A stretch of 64,000 bases of DNA from Canis aureus (taxonomy: Eukaryota; Chordata; Mammalia; Carnivora; Canidae): the NCBI RefSeq assembly GCF_053574225.1, contig NC_135621.1:28847001-28911000 (forward strand). Reading direction: 5' to 3'. How positions within the stretch are numbered: the first letter of the stretch is position 1; each line of letters begins with the position of its first letter. Both the position numbers and the translations under genes were made by a program. This document shows, piece by piece, positions 32,379-44,845 of the stretch. The notes beneath the pieces are model-generated. The model searched no databases. It was not told the DNA's origin and worked only from the letters and a program-made list of their open reading frames with translations.

Positions 32379-32563
32379 ATGAGTTGCGTGCCATGGAAAG
32401 GAGACAAGGCCAAATCTGAATCTTTGGAGCTGCCCCAGGCAGCACCCCCACAAATCTACCATGAGAAACAGCGCAGGGAGCTTTGTGCCCTGCATGCCCT
32501 CAATAACGTCTTCCAGGACAGCAATGCCTTCACCCGGGAAACGCTGCAAGAGATTTTCCAGAG
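32379..32563 (+). CDS. JOSD1: JOSD1 coding exon 1 (aa 1-62, catalytic Cys)
   Basis: ATG with A at -3; begins MSCVPWKGDKAKSESLELPQ and carries catalytic Cys36. Donor GTAGGG. The acceptor upstream is at 32352, leaving 26 nt of leader in this exon with no upstream ATG. Confidence 0.97.
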
Positions 32564-35500
32564 GTAGGGGACCCCTTATCCTTGGCATTTTTACACTTTT
32601 TGCTATTTCTGAATTCCGGGGGGAGGGGCAATGTCTCCGCTATATAAACCTTTAAACCAACAGGTATTATTAGGTAACTGTTGTTAGCAGGTACAGGGGA
32701 TACAGAGATGAGAAAAATAATAATCAGTATCGTTGACTGAGCACTTACTATAGGCAAGGCACAGTGCTAAAAACCCTCAGTCGTGTCATCTGGTGTGATC
32801 CCCCAACAGTCCCATGGAATATGTGTTGCTTCTTTTCCATTTTATGGACATAGACTTCAGAGAAGCTCAGCAACTTGCTGGAGGCGACATAACAAGAGAT
32901 AGAGCCAAGTTTTATTTCAGACTTGTATCTGTGCTGTTGACCAGGATGCTGTAATGCCTCTCAAGTCCTACCCCCAAGAGGTTATAGTCTAGAAGGGGAA
33001 CAAGATCTGTGTACACTGGGTCATCTGTCGTCAGAGGTGGTTTGTTGCAGGTTTTATAAGGAAGGTGTTCAGCTATACATAGTGCTCAGCTTTTCCATAA
33101 GGCCATACTCTGGCCTTGGTGCATTTTATACATTATGCTTTGCTTTGTATAGCTTTTTCCAGCAGTTATTTTACCATCTCTATTTTACGGATGGAGCAAC
33201 AGGCAGAAAAGCCAGATAGTTTGCCCAAATAGCTTTCAAGTAGCCAAGCTATGACTTGAAGCTGACTCTAGACCTCTTTCCCTTTCTACTTCATTCTGGA
33301 TGGCTTTTTTTTTTTTTTTTTTTTAAACCAACACTTTACTAAATGCTGCCTGACAGGTTAACAGAAGTTCAGTTTTTTCTCTCTCTACTTTGATGTTCTA
33401 AAATTCTTTTATCACAGGGTTTAAGAATTAGTTCTTTGGTGTCTGGATGGACATAGCAGCATGAGTGCTACTTCCTGAGTATCAGAAAGGCATGTCAGAG
33501 CAATTCTATCATCAGTACCCATTCAGCCTGCTAGTGAGTTGGGCCTGGATCTAAAGATACAGACTGTGGTTATAAGCTGTTTGTGGATAATTGCAAGATT
33601 CTTTCAGTTGTGTTTTTCCTGAATGAAAGAATGCTAAATATTTGCTAAACTCTCACATGGAACCAAAGTTCTATTCCTGGCTACTAAAGCTCTAGCAAAT
33701 TTGTACTACGCTCTCCAGTTTCCTGTCAGCGCAAGGTAAAGGTTCATCTCAAAGTAATAGCAAACCAGTGCATAAGAAAATATCCTCTATTCTCACTCCA
33801 GAGGCTGAATTCTATGTATTTTGTATGGAAAGATTCAGCGTGGATAAATGGAAACAAAGAAGTATGAAAGGGATCAGAGGAAAGAGGAAAGGGAGAAGAG
33901 GTGAGGAAGAGAAGATGGAATTTTATAAACAAACATTTGCTAGCAGCCTGCTGTGTGCCAAGCCCTGCTAGGCACTGTAGAGAAAACAAGTTGAACAGGA
34001 CTCAGCCGCTAAGTACATCCCAGAGCTCTACATTGACCAGACCTTGAGAATAAACTTAAGTGAAGTTAGAACCTTAGAATTTAGAGCTGTTTGAAAGGGA
34101 AAAGATGATCTCTTTGGATCATAATGGGAAGAATAGTAATGATGGCAGGTTAAACTAGATAATTTTAAATTCTCAGATACAAAGTTTTATGCTTTTTTGA
34201 AGATGAGGCTGATGAATGGTAGAAATGGGAGAAAAATTTTGATGAATGCTGTTTGTTGAAAGGAAGCTCATCCTAGCAGTCGAATTTTAGCCAGATTAAA
34301 AAGGAGAAATACAAAAGCAGGGTGGAGTTTTCAGTACAGTTGTGGATATGAGATGACTCATGTTTGGAATAGAAATGAGTAGGGATTTAGAAAAAACTAA
34401 AACCAATGGCCGGCAGCATGGGGACGGGGAAGAGAGGAATCAAGGTGGCAGAGTCTCAGTCCAAGAGTTGAACATAGTGATAACAACCATAGTGATGGCA
34501 GAAGAGGTCACTGGTTTGGAAAGGATCAGTTTTCAACATGTGAAATTGGAGAAAAGCTCAGAATCTGGGCAGGTGTCTTCGTGCACATTATACAGACTCG
34601 GATGTCTGATCTCGTACATCTCATCATATAGGAGTCAAATGATGTAGTAGTAGTTTTGCTGAGTTGTTTGGAAAATCCTCAGGCCTCAATCTATTTTCAT
34701 AGACTCAACTCAATTGTTCAGTGATTAGATGTTCTTGCAGCAAGTATGCATCCCTCCTTCTCCAAAAAATAGCTGTTAAAATCTAAATAGATGAAAAGTA
34801 GGTTGGTCCCACTTGAAAAATCTAATGCAAGCTGGAAGAGACAAAGAGATTTTAGATTTTGGTGAACAACCAGCATTCTCTACCACAAAGAAGTCCAGCC
34901 TTCCCATTAAAAAGTCCCTGAGCAAGTGGAAGGTGGTGGTAAATTGCTCAAAGAGATGGAGTACTAACCTCTAGAGATTTAAATCATTTTGTCAAGGGCC
35001 AGGCAAACACAGCATCATCATTGCCAACACCTACAGAGTACATTGATGTGCCTGACTCTATGATCTGTGCTTTATATATATATATAATATATATATATAA
35101 TATATATATTAAATATGTATATTATATATATATTTATTTAAAGGTTTTATGTATTTATTCATGAGAGACAGAGAGAGGCAGAGACACAGGCAGAGAGAGA
35201 AGCAGGCTCTGTGCAGGGAGCCCGATGTGGGACTCGATCCTGGGACTCCAGGATCACGCCCTGGGCCAAAGGCAGGCGCTCAACCACTGAGCCACCCAGG
35301 CATCCCTGTGCTTTATATATTTAATAATATAATGACACATCATGAAGTTCTGAGACATATTTTCTAATGTCATATTTCTTAAGAGCTGATAAAAAGGAAA
35401 ATAATAATTATGAGAGAAAAGGAACCTTGATGAATGTCCACATCTTCTTTTTGTTAAAATCTGAAATCATCACCTTAGCTAGACCCAGGAATAACCATGA

Positions 35501-38500
35501 GGGAGGACCAGGAACTCCCCTGAGCGCATTGGCATTAGACCTGGCTAGAGCCCATCTTCTCACCTGGAGATCACTTCAGACCACATGGCTCTAACCTGCA
35601 GCCATAGCAACAGAAGGGAGAGGCATGCTTCATAGTTCAGAACTTCTGTCCAAATCATGAAGACCATCTTGAACAGGAGTTTGCCAAGGAGTCCCAAGAA
35701 AAGAATCACAGAAGGGGATGGCATGGAATTCGATGTGACCAGTGTGTCCCAACTATAGGGAAGACCATTGAGTTTATTAGGTGTAGGGTTTAGAGCCTAC
35801 TCTATCATTCACCAGCTGCATAGGACCGTGCAAGTCGCTGTAGCCACAATAAGCTTGCTTATTTACATTGCAGGATTAAGCTCTGTCTCAAGGCGGTTGG
35901 AAGGATTAAGAAAGAGAGCTCAAAAGAGTAGCTAACATGGGATCCCTGGGTGGCTCAGTAGTTTGGCGCCTGCTTTCAGCCCAGGGCATAATCCTGGAGA
36001 CCTGGGATCAAGTCCCGCGTCCAGCTCCTTGCGTGGAGCCTGCTTCTCCCTTTGCCTGTGTCCCTGCACGCCCCCCCCACCTTTCTCATGAATAAATTAA
36101 TAAAATCTTAAAAAAAGTAGCTAACATGGTAGGCACCTGGTTATTGTTAAGGCAGAAACAAGTACTGGTATCATGGCACACTGGGTAGACTCCACTTACT
36201 CAAATGGCCTTTCTAGGAATGAGATGGAGGCCATTCTCTGCATTCCCTAGAGTGGTATCATCTAGGACAACATGTTTATTCAGTTGCCACTGCTTCACTG
36301 TGAGGGCAACAGAGTAGAAGAGCCATCCCTTGTGCCTCAGGAGTTTGCTCTCTGGTTGGACACATATAATGGAATTCCTTAATGGTTCTGGAAGATGGGA
36401 GTTTTTACCATTGTTAAAGATAAGCCAACAGTCACAGAAATTAAATCTCACAGTTAGCATTGGTGCTGCTTGCTAGGATAACGGGTGGTCCTTCCCATCT
36501 CCCTATGTTTTCTACACAGAAGCCAGGAAAGATTCCATGAAAGAGGTAGTATGTGACATTGACCTTAAGGAGCTTTAGGATTGGGCTTGGAACAGGAAAC
36601 AGGATTGGAGAATAGAGGTGTCTGAAGTACACTAAAAGCCCAAGGAGAGGGGAACGGCAGACCCCAGAGAGCCAGAGGGTTGGTGTTAGCCAGTGGGCAG
36701 GTGGCTCTAGTGGCAGTTCTTACAAGAGAGAGTGAAATGATAACTTGGTAAATGTGGCAGGAACTTCTGGGTGACTTGGCGGAAGGAGAGTTTGGAAGCA
36801 AGGAGATCAATTTAGAAACCTGTTTGAAAAGCCCATATATGGAGCAAGGAGGCTCCAGTTTGTGGAGGGTGAATGGGATTAGACAGGAGAGGGCTGGAAA
36901 CTGAGATAAAAAATATGAGACATGGAGAAGAGACCCTAGGAACACTCCTGTAAGGCGTACCTCAAAAAAAATGTCAGATATGTTTGGGAACTGAAAAGTA
37001 CCCCTCTTCTCAAGCTCGAGGTGAATATTATTAGCATCTTAAGGGGACACCTGGGTAGCTCAGCAGTTGAGCTTCTGCCTTGATACTGGGGTCTGCAATC
37101 GAGTCCCACATCCGGCTCTGTGCAGGGGACCTGCCTCTCTCTCAGTCTCTCTCATAAATGAATAAATAAAATCTTTAAAAAAAATTAACATCTTAGGCAC
37201 TCCACGAATTCCTGCAGGAAACCTTTTTACTTGGTTCATTCAGCCATTAATGTATTGAACACCTGTGATCGTCTGGGAACGCATTTGTGAAAGCGTGGCT
37301 CTAAGTTTTGTGCTTGGTGGAGAGTTAAATGGTGAACAAGGTAGAAGACCCAGAAGTTTCTTTGTGGGAGCCTTCATGCATTTCCCAGCTAGAGACCTTA
37401 CTGGAAGTAAGGAGAAGCTATTGAAAAATTGGTGACAGGGAAGGAACTTGATCTACCTTGAGCTAGGCTTTCCATATGCTTTCTTTTTTTTTTTTTTTTT
37501 TAAGAGTTTACATTCAAATGCAACTCTTCCTGACTGACTCCAGAGACTCAACCTTTATTTATTAGTTTTTAAAGATACAGAGAGAGAGAGAGAGAGGCAG
37601 AGGGAGAAGCAGGCTCCATGCAGGGAGCCTGATGTGGGACTCGATTCTGGGTCTCCAGGATCACGCCCTGGGCTGAAGGCGGCGCTAAACCGCTGAGCCA
37701 CTGGGGCTGCCCTCTATATTCTTATTTAATATGCTTATTAAATGCTTTCTTATTTAATACAAGAGCCCACTGAGAGCCTTTGTCCTTTGAAACTCCACTT
37801 TAGGCACAGACCCCAGGGAGTCTGCTGGCCTTTCTTCTTCTCACCCCACTACCACCACCCACTCTAGTTCTTGGACCCTGCCATTGAGCACAACATTGGA
37901 GTCAGATAAACCTAATATAAATCCTAGTTCTGTCACTTGTGATCATAGGCAAGTTACCATTTTAAATCACCAAACTTCAGTTTGGCCTGTAGCCTCATAG
38001 GTTTATTATGGAAACTAAATGAGATATGCATGAAAGCATCTTGCATTGGGTGTAGCATGGGATTTTTCAATAAATAGTTTGTTTCAGTAAAATACATTTT
38101 GGTTGCAGAGTGAATAGTGTCCTCAGATCCCATTCTTTGCTAGCTATGGAGACAAGATCACAAGCTCTCTTTATGGGTCTGCTTACCAATGTTTACACAA
38201 AGAAAGAGTAACAAAATAAACATGGTGAACATGTTAAATATTTCTTGAGCACCTGTCATGTGCCAGGCACTCTTTACGTCCTGGTGATATAGCTCTGACT
38301 GGATGGAGAAGGCCCCTGCTATCATTCTAGTGTGGAAAAACAGACGTGTCAGTTAGTAACAAGGGCTGTAATTAAAGCAGGTGGATTGGGCAGCCTGGGT
38401 GGCTCAGTGGTTTAGCGCCACCAGACCGAGGATCAAGTCCCATGTCCATCCCTGCATGGAGCCTGCCTCTCTCTCAGTCTGTGTCTCTCACGAATAAATA

Positions 38501-39266
38501 AATAAATCTTTAAAAAAATAAATAAAGCAGGTGGATTAAGAGCTGGTGCCTGGAAGAAACCGAAGATTGGGTGGTCAGAAAAGGTCTCTAAGGCACTATC
38601 AGTTGAGACCTAAATAAGGAACAAAACAAGTGTACATCTAGAGGAAGGGCATTCCAGACTGCTATAACAGTGCATGCAAAGGCCCTCAGGTGAGAAGGAG
38701 TTTTGTGTGTTAAAAGACGTAGGGATTAGGTCAGCAGTGTCCTGAGGGCCTTGGAAGGAGAGGAGGTAATTTAGACTGCATTTAAGTGTTTTGGGAGCCA
38801 TTGGAGGATTTAAGCAGTGGAAGAAATGTTTTATGTTTGAAAAATATCAGTATGGTTGCTGTGTGTAGAGAAGTTTGAAAAAAACTTTTTATAAGATTTC
38901 TTGAGTGTTTAGAGTTGACCTAAAGTCATGATTCTCTTCTGGAGAGGGCCCTTAGCAGCCTTCTGGACGTCCACTCTCTGCTTTTATTCCTGAGAAAACT
39001 CACCTCATTTCCCTCTCTCCTCTTCACACCAAGGTGGAAGCAATCTACCCCTTCCTCCACGGGCCTAACAAGCCTGTGAAAGCAAAATCATAGGATTGGA
39101 AATGCCTTTAGAGCTACTGCCCTTGTGTTGTGATGGAGTGGCTAATGAGACCTGGCCAAAAATGACTTAAAGCTGGGTGGGCAAGTTGAGTTTTGTTTGG
39201 CACAGACATTTTTTTTTTCCCCAGTTGATTCTTTTTTTTTTTAGATTTTATTTATTTATTCATGAG

Positions 39267-39323
<57 letters not shown>

Positions 39324-41223
39324 CAAAGACACAGGCAGAGGGAGAAGCAGGCTTCATGCAGGGAACCCTATGTGAGACTCCATCCCGGGTCTTCAGGATC
39401 AGGCCCTGGGCTGAAGGCGGTGCTAAACTGCTGAGCCACCCAGGCTGCCCCAGTTGATTGTTTTTAAAGTATTTTACACATACACACACTTTGGAAGTAA
39501 CTTTTGCTGGTTTATGCATTTTGTTTCAATATAGGCCTTACTACTTATTGCTTTACATTTGGCCCCAGTTCATACATTTATGTTACCTGCTGGGGCCCCT
39601 GGAGGCCTTGGAGTATTTAAGGATTAATGATTACCAAGTGTGCAAGCCTTAAAAAGAAAGCATTTAAACTGTAAAAAAAAAAAAAAGAAAAAGCAACAAA
39701 TACTACCTATGCAAATGAAATTATCAATTACTATTTTCTAACATTTAAAAAAATGGCTGTATTAAGGCAGGAAGATTAGAGAAGAATGCAGAAATGGATA
39801 GGCTGGGGGTTTCATAAATGAGACTCTTTCGTGGCACATGGTTTTTGTCTATTGACTTTCTGAATGACAGCAGATAGGCCCCACCACTACTGAATTAATG
39901 TTTTGCATAAAAAGAGAGGTAATCCCTAGGGCAGTAGGATCGCAGACTAAAAAGTACTTCGGTAAAAGTGGTCACCTTGCACTGAATGGGGGAAACGAGC
40001 TTCCAGAGGCAGTGGTGGAAGGTGTCTATGGAGTACGGGTCAGGAGGGGTTGGACAGCCCACAAGTCTCAGCCCTCCTCCTTTCACATTTGTAGGTTGTC
40101 TCCAAACACCATGGTGACCCCCCATAAGAAGAGCATGCTAGGAAATGGGAACTACGATGTGAACGTCATAATGGCAGCACTTCAAACCAAAGGCTACGAA
40201 GCTGTCTGGTGGGACAAGCGCAGGTAATCTGAACCAGGCCTGACTTGAGAAGTGGCACGAGTGGGGAGGTGTTCCCAGCAGGGGACCTTGGGGAGTTGGC
40301 TGATGCCGTTCCTCTTCTGCAGGGATGTCAGTGCCATTGCTCTCACTAACGTCATGGGCTTCATCATGAATCTGCCCTCCAGCCTGTGCTGGGGTCCACT
40401 GAAGTTGCCTCTCAAAAGGCAGCACTGGATCTGTGTTCGAGAGGTGGGAGGTGCCTACTACAACCTCGACTCCAAACTGAAGATGCCCGAGTGGATTGGA
40501 GGCGAGAGCGAGCTCAGGTACCTGTTGTGAATGTGCCAGGCTCCTTCCTTGCATGTGTTGGGCAAGTTGAACCTACCTTTAGTAACTTGACAAAGGAGAT
40601 GAAATCTCTAGCTCCTCGGATCCTCTCTCTGCCTTGTTTAGAATTAGGGTCTTGGACTAGAAAGAGCTGAATCTTAGATGGCCTGTAAGGATGTGAAGTC
40701 CCTTTGATAGAGAAGTTCCAGCACCCAGAATGCTGGCCTTCTGGTCTGGTAGGACTGGCATCGTAACATTCTCAATGCTTAGATAACCGGGATGGTATAG
40801 CTGCCAGTTCAGAAGAAAGACCTTTAGACCAGATGAAACAAAAAACTTTAAAAAAAAAAAAAAAAAAAAAGATAAATCCCTTACTTGAGTACTTTGGGCC
40901 GGCTGTTCCTCACAGAACTAGATGGTGTTGAGTGAAAATTAACTGGGCAGGTGGAGGGGGTAGCCAGATGTGGAACCCTCCAAGAACAGATCCTTTCTCC
41001 AGTGTCTTTAGGACTGCTAAGGGTGTAAATGATGAGGTCAGTGGTGACACACAGCCCTGAGACTGGAATTTGTAGTTTTACCAGCATTTCATTTTCTTTT
41101 TCATCTACCTTTTGTTCCCATAGGAAATTTCTCAAGCATCACTTGCGAGGAAAGAACTGTGAACTCCTGCTGGTGGTGCCAGAAGAGGTGGAGGCCCGTC
41201 AGAGCTGGAGGGCTGATGTGTAA
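32379..41223 (+). CDS. JOSD1: JOSD1, Josephin domain-containing deubiquitinase 1 (4 coding exons, 202 aa)
   Basis: Complete coding region. JOSD1 is a small Josephin-type cysteine protease that cleaves ubiquitin; in the literature it is activated by its own monoubiquitination and acts at the plasma membrane and in endocytosis. Exons: 32379-32563, 40095-40223, 40323-40517, 41124-41223, total 609 nt, giving 202 residues plus TAA. The Josephin domain fills almost the whole protein. The catalytic Cys36 lies in ELCALHALNNVFQ, His139 in LKRQHWICVRE and the acidic residue Asp154 in YYNLDSK. All three introns interrupt an Arg codon in phase 2 (AG|G). Length equals that of human JOSD1. The paralog JOSD2 is shorter and lacks this N-terminal extension. 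Confidence 0.97.
32725..32900 (+). repeat. MIR fragment
   Basis: GACTGAGCACTTACTATAGG, GCAAGGCACAGTGCTAAAA and CCATTTTATGGACATAGACT match the order of MIR consensus blocks. Confidence 0.7.
35075..35132. repeat. (TA)n-rich microsatellite
   Basis: Alternating TA runs with AAT interruptions, at the tail side of the SINE and starting inside its target duplication. Confidence 0.92.
35080..35305 (-). mobile_element. SINEC with TA-expanded tail, minus orientation
   Basis: Target duplication CTGTGCTTTATATAT is perfect over 15 bp (35065-35079 and 35306-35320). The inserted segment therefore includes the TA microsatellite (to about 35132), which occupies the tail of the element. Confidence 0.93.
35941..36115 (+). 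mobile_element. SINEC (tRNA-derived), plus orientation
   Basis: Perfect 14-bp target duplication AGTAGCTAACATGG at 35927-35940 and 36116-36129; contains a C8 run. Confidence 0.96.
37042..37182 (+). mobile_element. Shortened SINEC copy, plus orientation
   Basis: GGGACACCTGGGTAGCTCAG head, deleted in the middle, AATGAATAAATAAAATC tail; approximate duplication TTAGCATCTTA / TTAACATCTTA. Confidence 0.9.
37551..37712 (-). mobile_element. SINEC copy, minus orientation
   Basis: Typical head (minus strand GGGCAGCCCCAGTGGCTCAG) and AG-rich tract; the tail side merges into a non-SINE stretch and a poly-T run at 37483-37501. Confidence 0.88.
37885..38070 (+). repeat. MIR fragment
   Basis: TTGGAGTCAGATAAACCTAA, ATCCTAGTTCTGTCACTTGT and GGCAAGTTACCATTTTAAAT follow the MIR block order. 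Confidence 0.75.
38388..38523 (+). mobile_element. Internally deleted SINEC, plus orientation
   Basis: Perfect 14-bp duplication AAAGCAGGTGGATT at 38374-38387 and 38524-38537; middle part missing relative to full-length copies. Confidence 0.95.
39231..39447 (-). mobile_element. SINEC with expanded (AG)n tract, minus orientation
   Basis: Perfect 12-bp duplication CCCCAGTTGATT at 39219-39230 and 39448-39459. The CT/AG stretch at about 39271-39322 is much longer than in other copies. Confidence 0.95.
40095..40223 (+). CDS. JOSD1: JOSD1 coding exon 2 (aa 62-105)
   Basis: Acceptor TTTGTAG, donor GTAATC. Encodes LSPNTMVTPHKKSMLGNGNY through TKGYEAVWWDKR, Josephin middle region. Confidence 0.97.
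40323..40517 (+). CDS. JOSD1: JOSD1 coding exon 3 (aa 105-170, catalytic His/Asp)
   Basis: Acceptor CTGCAG, donor GTACCT. Contains QHWICVREVGGAYYNLDSKL with the catalytic His139 and Asp154. Confidence 0.97.
40518..41123 (+). other. JOSD1: JOSD1 last intron
   Basis: 0.6-kb intron with a poly-A run near 40850-40870 and no other recognised element. Confidence 0.7.
41124..41223 (+). CDS. JOSD1: JOSD1 coding exon 4 (aa 170-202 and stop)
   Basis: Acceptor CCCATAG. Encodes KFLKHHLRGKNCELLLVVPE and ends EARQSWRADV before TAA at 41221-41223. Confidence 0.97.
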
Positions 41224-43215
41224 TGCAGTTCTGCCCAACCTTCCCTCACCTCGGCCCCCCAAGTCCTCTGTCATGTGCTGTGGCCTATACAGTGGGTCTG
41301 CCCTTGCCACTTCCCCAAACATCTCATTGGGTTTCCCCTCAGATTTGACAGTGCAATAGGACAGATGTGTGGACTGTTACAAGAACCAGCCACCCAGCAT
41401 TACTCATTCCTGGGACAGGAAGGTAGGAGCTCTGTGTGCTTAGGGCAAGCTATGAAGACCCTTGTTTTATTTAAGAGAGGAGGAAGGAAGGTGGGTCCTG
41501 GTTTATTTTCCTCATTCCTACGAGAACTTGACAGAGGCTCTGCTGGAGTACACTGCTGCTGTGACTCACCTGGAGATGCTGCCTCCACTTCCCCTTTCCT
41601 GGCTACCAGTGGGTCTGAAGACCGAGTACATGCAAAGCCCATGTAACTGGCTTGACGGACCCAGAACATAAGGGCCTCTCAGGAAACCATCTCCAAAACC
41701 CCAGCAGTGGTACAGTATGCCATCTCCAACCCTCAACGCCACCCATTACCCATTACCCATTTTTATGGCCATCCTTGGAGTTTTCTAATGAAAAGTTCTC
41801 TAGTATTCCATGCCGGGTGGTTGAATCCTGCAATATCCTAGTGAAACAGGGTGAGCTAGATACCTAAGAGGACTTGACGGCAGCCAGACTGGGGCAGGCA
41901 TGGATGGCCTGTTGGCCCCACTCCAGCATTGTCCCTACCACTTCACTACATGGATTTAGGAGGCTCTGGGGCAAAGGTCAGTCTTCCCAGCTGACACACT
42001 CCGGCAAAATCAGGAAATAAGTCTGCTTTCGATGTCTAATTCCACTAGTTTGAGACACAGTTGGGTGAGGAAAGTATCATGAAGATAAGCTTCTCAGAGA
42101 TTAACAGCAGCTAGAATTGGTACATGTCCTAGGCTCAGAGTCACTATAGTGACAACAATCAGAATCCTCAAGTTGGGTATTAACTTGCATTGCTAGAGGA
42201 CCTGGATTTGTCATCTTTTAGTTTCCTTTACAAATCAATGAAAATTGATCCACCCCCTACCTCTTTAAATAGTTGTAGGCCACTTTTCTCCTGTAACTTT
42301 GGAAAACAAAAGAGAAGAAGGGGAAGTATCTTACCACACTGTGTGTCACCTAAGTGGTTGTGGTTGCCTTGAGGCAGGTGGGCAGGCAGGGATGGTCTGT
42401 CTACCCTTTACAGATCCATGGTCTTGGCAGGTCTGAGAGCCGCCCCACTGGCCAGATGTCTCCAGCAGCAAAGCCAGCCTGGGGCTTGCATGTCAAGCCT
42501 GAGCAAGCTTAACAGGATGAAGCTGAGGCTTTCTCCCCACTGTGACTGGAGTGCATGTTTACACCAGCACTTTTTCTGCACATGTATCTTCAATCCAACA
42601 AGGCCGTTTTTTTATGCTGAGTAACAGAGGCCACCAAGCAGCTATTGCATCACACCCTCGGCAACTGGCTGCAGTCTCTTCTGCACCATTTTCCACACCA
42701 GACCTGCTTGGCACCACAGGGAGCTCTTTACCCCTGCACAATGACATTCCAACCACCACCAGCCAGAAGTTACAGCCAACCTGATTGTCACAAGCAGGAC
42801 CTTGGGTCCATGGGCACTGTCCGTGATAGTAAGCCATTTACTGGGAGGAGAGGAAAGTCCTCTCCACCAATCTGCTTGGGCCTGTGCAAATGGCACTTCA
42901 GAGGAGTCCCTGTGCACTTGGAGTCCATGAGCCAATGGGATATGCAAAGACGCTTAAACATTTCAGGGCTGGTTTCTCTGTTCATATCCAATTCTGGTGC
43001 TTAGGAACAGGGACCCATGCTGATGCCCAAGGGCAAAAAGCCCCACTTCCTTTAAGGAAGGGGGCAGGCCTGACCCTGATGCCCAAAAAGGGGCAACCCT
43101 AGGCTTTTTGTTTTTCTTGCTTTTATTCCTTTTTTTGTTGGCCTTGTGCTGGGTTTGTTTACAAAAGATGTATTTTGTTTAACCAAATATTAAAAATGGA
43201 AAACTGTACATAAAT
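41224..43215 (+). other. JOSD1: JOSD1 3' untranslated region
   Basis: Follows the TAA directly. ATTAAA at 43189-43194 is the best nearby polyadenylation signal, giving about 2.0 kb. AATAAA at 44091-44096 and 44406-44411 on the same strand would allow longer forms. No repeat element is seen in it. Confidence 0.6.
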
Positions 43216-44770
43216 CTCCTTCCTGTCTGTCTGAATTCTGTAATTACGTATGGAAGAGGAAGAAAGTAAACTTTAGTGTGATGAGACTTTAGAAGAAAAA
43301 CTCCCCATCATAAGCCATCTTTTAGAGCTATATGGTGCTTTGGTCAAACCTCTCACCTCAAAAATCCAGACAAAATATTCACTGAATAGGATTTGGTCCA
43401 AAAGCCTGAGGCATTTTTCAGTTTAGAAAAAACTAGGCTCAACGATCAAATCCTAATGTAAGGACAGTTTTCTAGCACTGAGATGTGACCAGTGTTTTTC
43501 TCTGCTTGACAAGGTCAAGATCACAGAGCAGAGGGCCTACTAGATTTGAATTCAGATCCAGCATTTCCTATGCAGTCTGGTAGATTAACCTTTCTGTGAC
43601 TGATTCCTCTTTATAATAGAAATAGTACTATACCCTAAATAGTATTATTCTGATAAAATACACACCAAAGGCTCGGTATTGTTAATAGCACAGTGCTAAT
43701 GAAACTTTCCATTATGTTAAATGGAAAAACTGCAAGGTTCAAAGACAGGACTATAGTTGGATTCATAGTCAGCTTGTCATTTTTAAAAGACCAAACCAAA
43801 GAAGTTCTGTTTGCCACCCCCTCCCTAGATGAGAAATTAGTACTATGTCATTCCCTAGAATTCTTTATGACTGTATGTCACTGTAAACTGTACAAGTACA
43901 TGGACCGACTCCTTTGTTGGCAGATCTGAAAAGGATTAGCCTGAATTCAGGGCAAAGATTGCTATTAAGAGGTTCTTAGCCAAAAATGACCTTTTTCACT
44001 TTTGGAAGTTTAACTAACTTGGACCTAAGGAGTCAAATAGTGTTAAATGCTAGCGCTAGCTTAGTGAGAAAAAAATGTGAGGAGCAGTCTAAATAAATGA
44101 TTTCAAGATGTATATCACAAGTACATAGTAGATGACACTTTCCATTGGAATAATTTTTAATATTTAAATACAAAAAGTGAGCACTTACTTTTTTTCTTTT
44201 TTAGACAGGTCTCTCATAGCCAAAACGGGCAGAGGAAATGAGCTGCTGCTCTGTCCTCCACAGTCCCCATCCTGTGGTTGAAGCTGCTGCCCGGCCCTCC
44301 CTCCTTTCCAACACAGAAATTCACAGTGGCTGCTTTACACTACGGCTGTAATGCATTGTGTTTCATATTGTGTGCATGTCCCTCCCCAACATCTCCATGC
44401 TTAAAAATAAAAATGGTGAGGGGTACCTCCTTCCCAGTGGCATCAGTTCCTATGCCACAATGGGATAGTGAGATCCTCCGGTCATAAGTGATTTAGTGAG
44501 AAAGGGGATAGAAGGCCAGAGCTGGAGTAACCGTCTGCATTGCTGCACTCTTGCTATCAGAGTGAGAACAGAAGAAATGGGACAGCGTGGAGGGCACAGT
44601 TGCAAGTTGGGAGTCTCCGTGAGACACTGGGGAGAATTCTCCCCACCAGGTTTAGATAGAGCAATGTGCCAAAGTTTAAAATTAAAAAAAAGGGAATCCA
44701 AATAATCAGCAGTTCAAACACTATTGAATTTTCAAACTTGTCCCAAGACAAGTCATGTAGCAGTAGCAAT
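43105..44770 (-). other. TOMM22: TOMM22 3' untranslated region (end uncertain)
   Basis: Minus-strand ATTAAA at 44161-44156 would give about 0.6 kb. The first canonical AATAAA on this strand is at 43127-43122, which would give about 1.65 kb and overlap the JOSD1 3' end. No repeats or other genes are seen in this stretch. Confidence 0.45.
43189..43194 (+). terminator. JOSD1 polyadenylation signal (ATTAAA)
   Basis: Common variant hexamer; T-rich TCCTTCCTGTCTGTCTG follows within 35 bases. Confidence 0.5.
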
Positions 44771-44845
44771 CTAGATTTTTCCAGGAAGTGAAGGTAGAGC
44801 TCCTGGCATTCCTCCTGAGAGCCCTGTGTTAGGCCCTAAAAGTAT
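44771..44845 (-). CDS. TOMM22: TOMM22 exon 4 (aa 119-142 and stop)
   Basis: Acceptor TTTCAG. Encodes ILLGPNTGLSGGMPGALPSL then PGKI and TAG (44773-44771). Confidence 0.96.
   Translation of the reverse strand: MLLGPNTGLSGGMPGALPSLPGKI

Larger units (their letters stand above)
32564..40094 (+). other. JOSD1: JOSD1 intron after coding exon 1
   Basis: 7.5-kb intron with SINEs at 35080-35305, 35941-36115, 37042-37182, 37551-37712, 38388-38523 and 39231-39447, MIR-like pieces near 32725-32900, 37885-38070 and 38225-38300, and a TA-rich tract near 35075-35130. No further exon was recognised. Confidence 0.7.
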
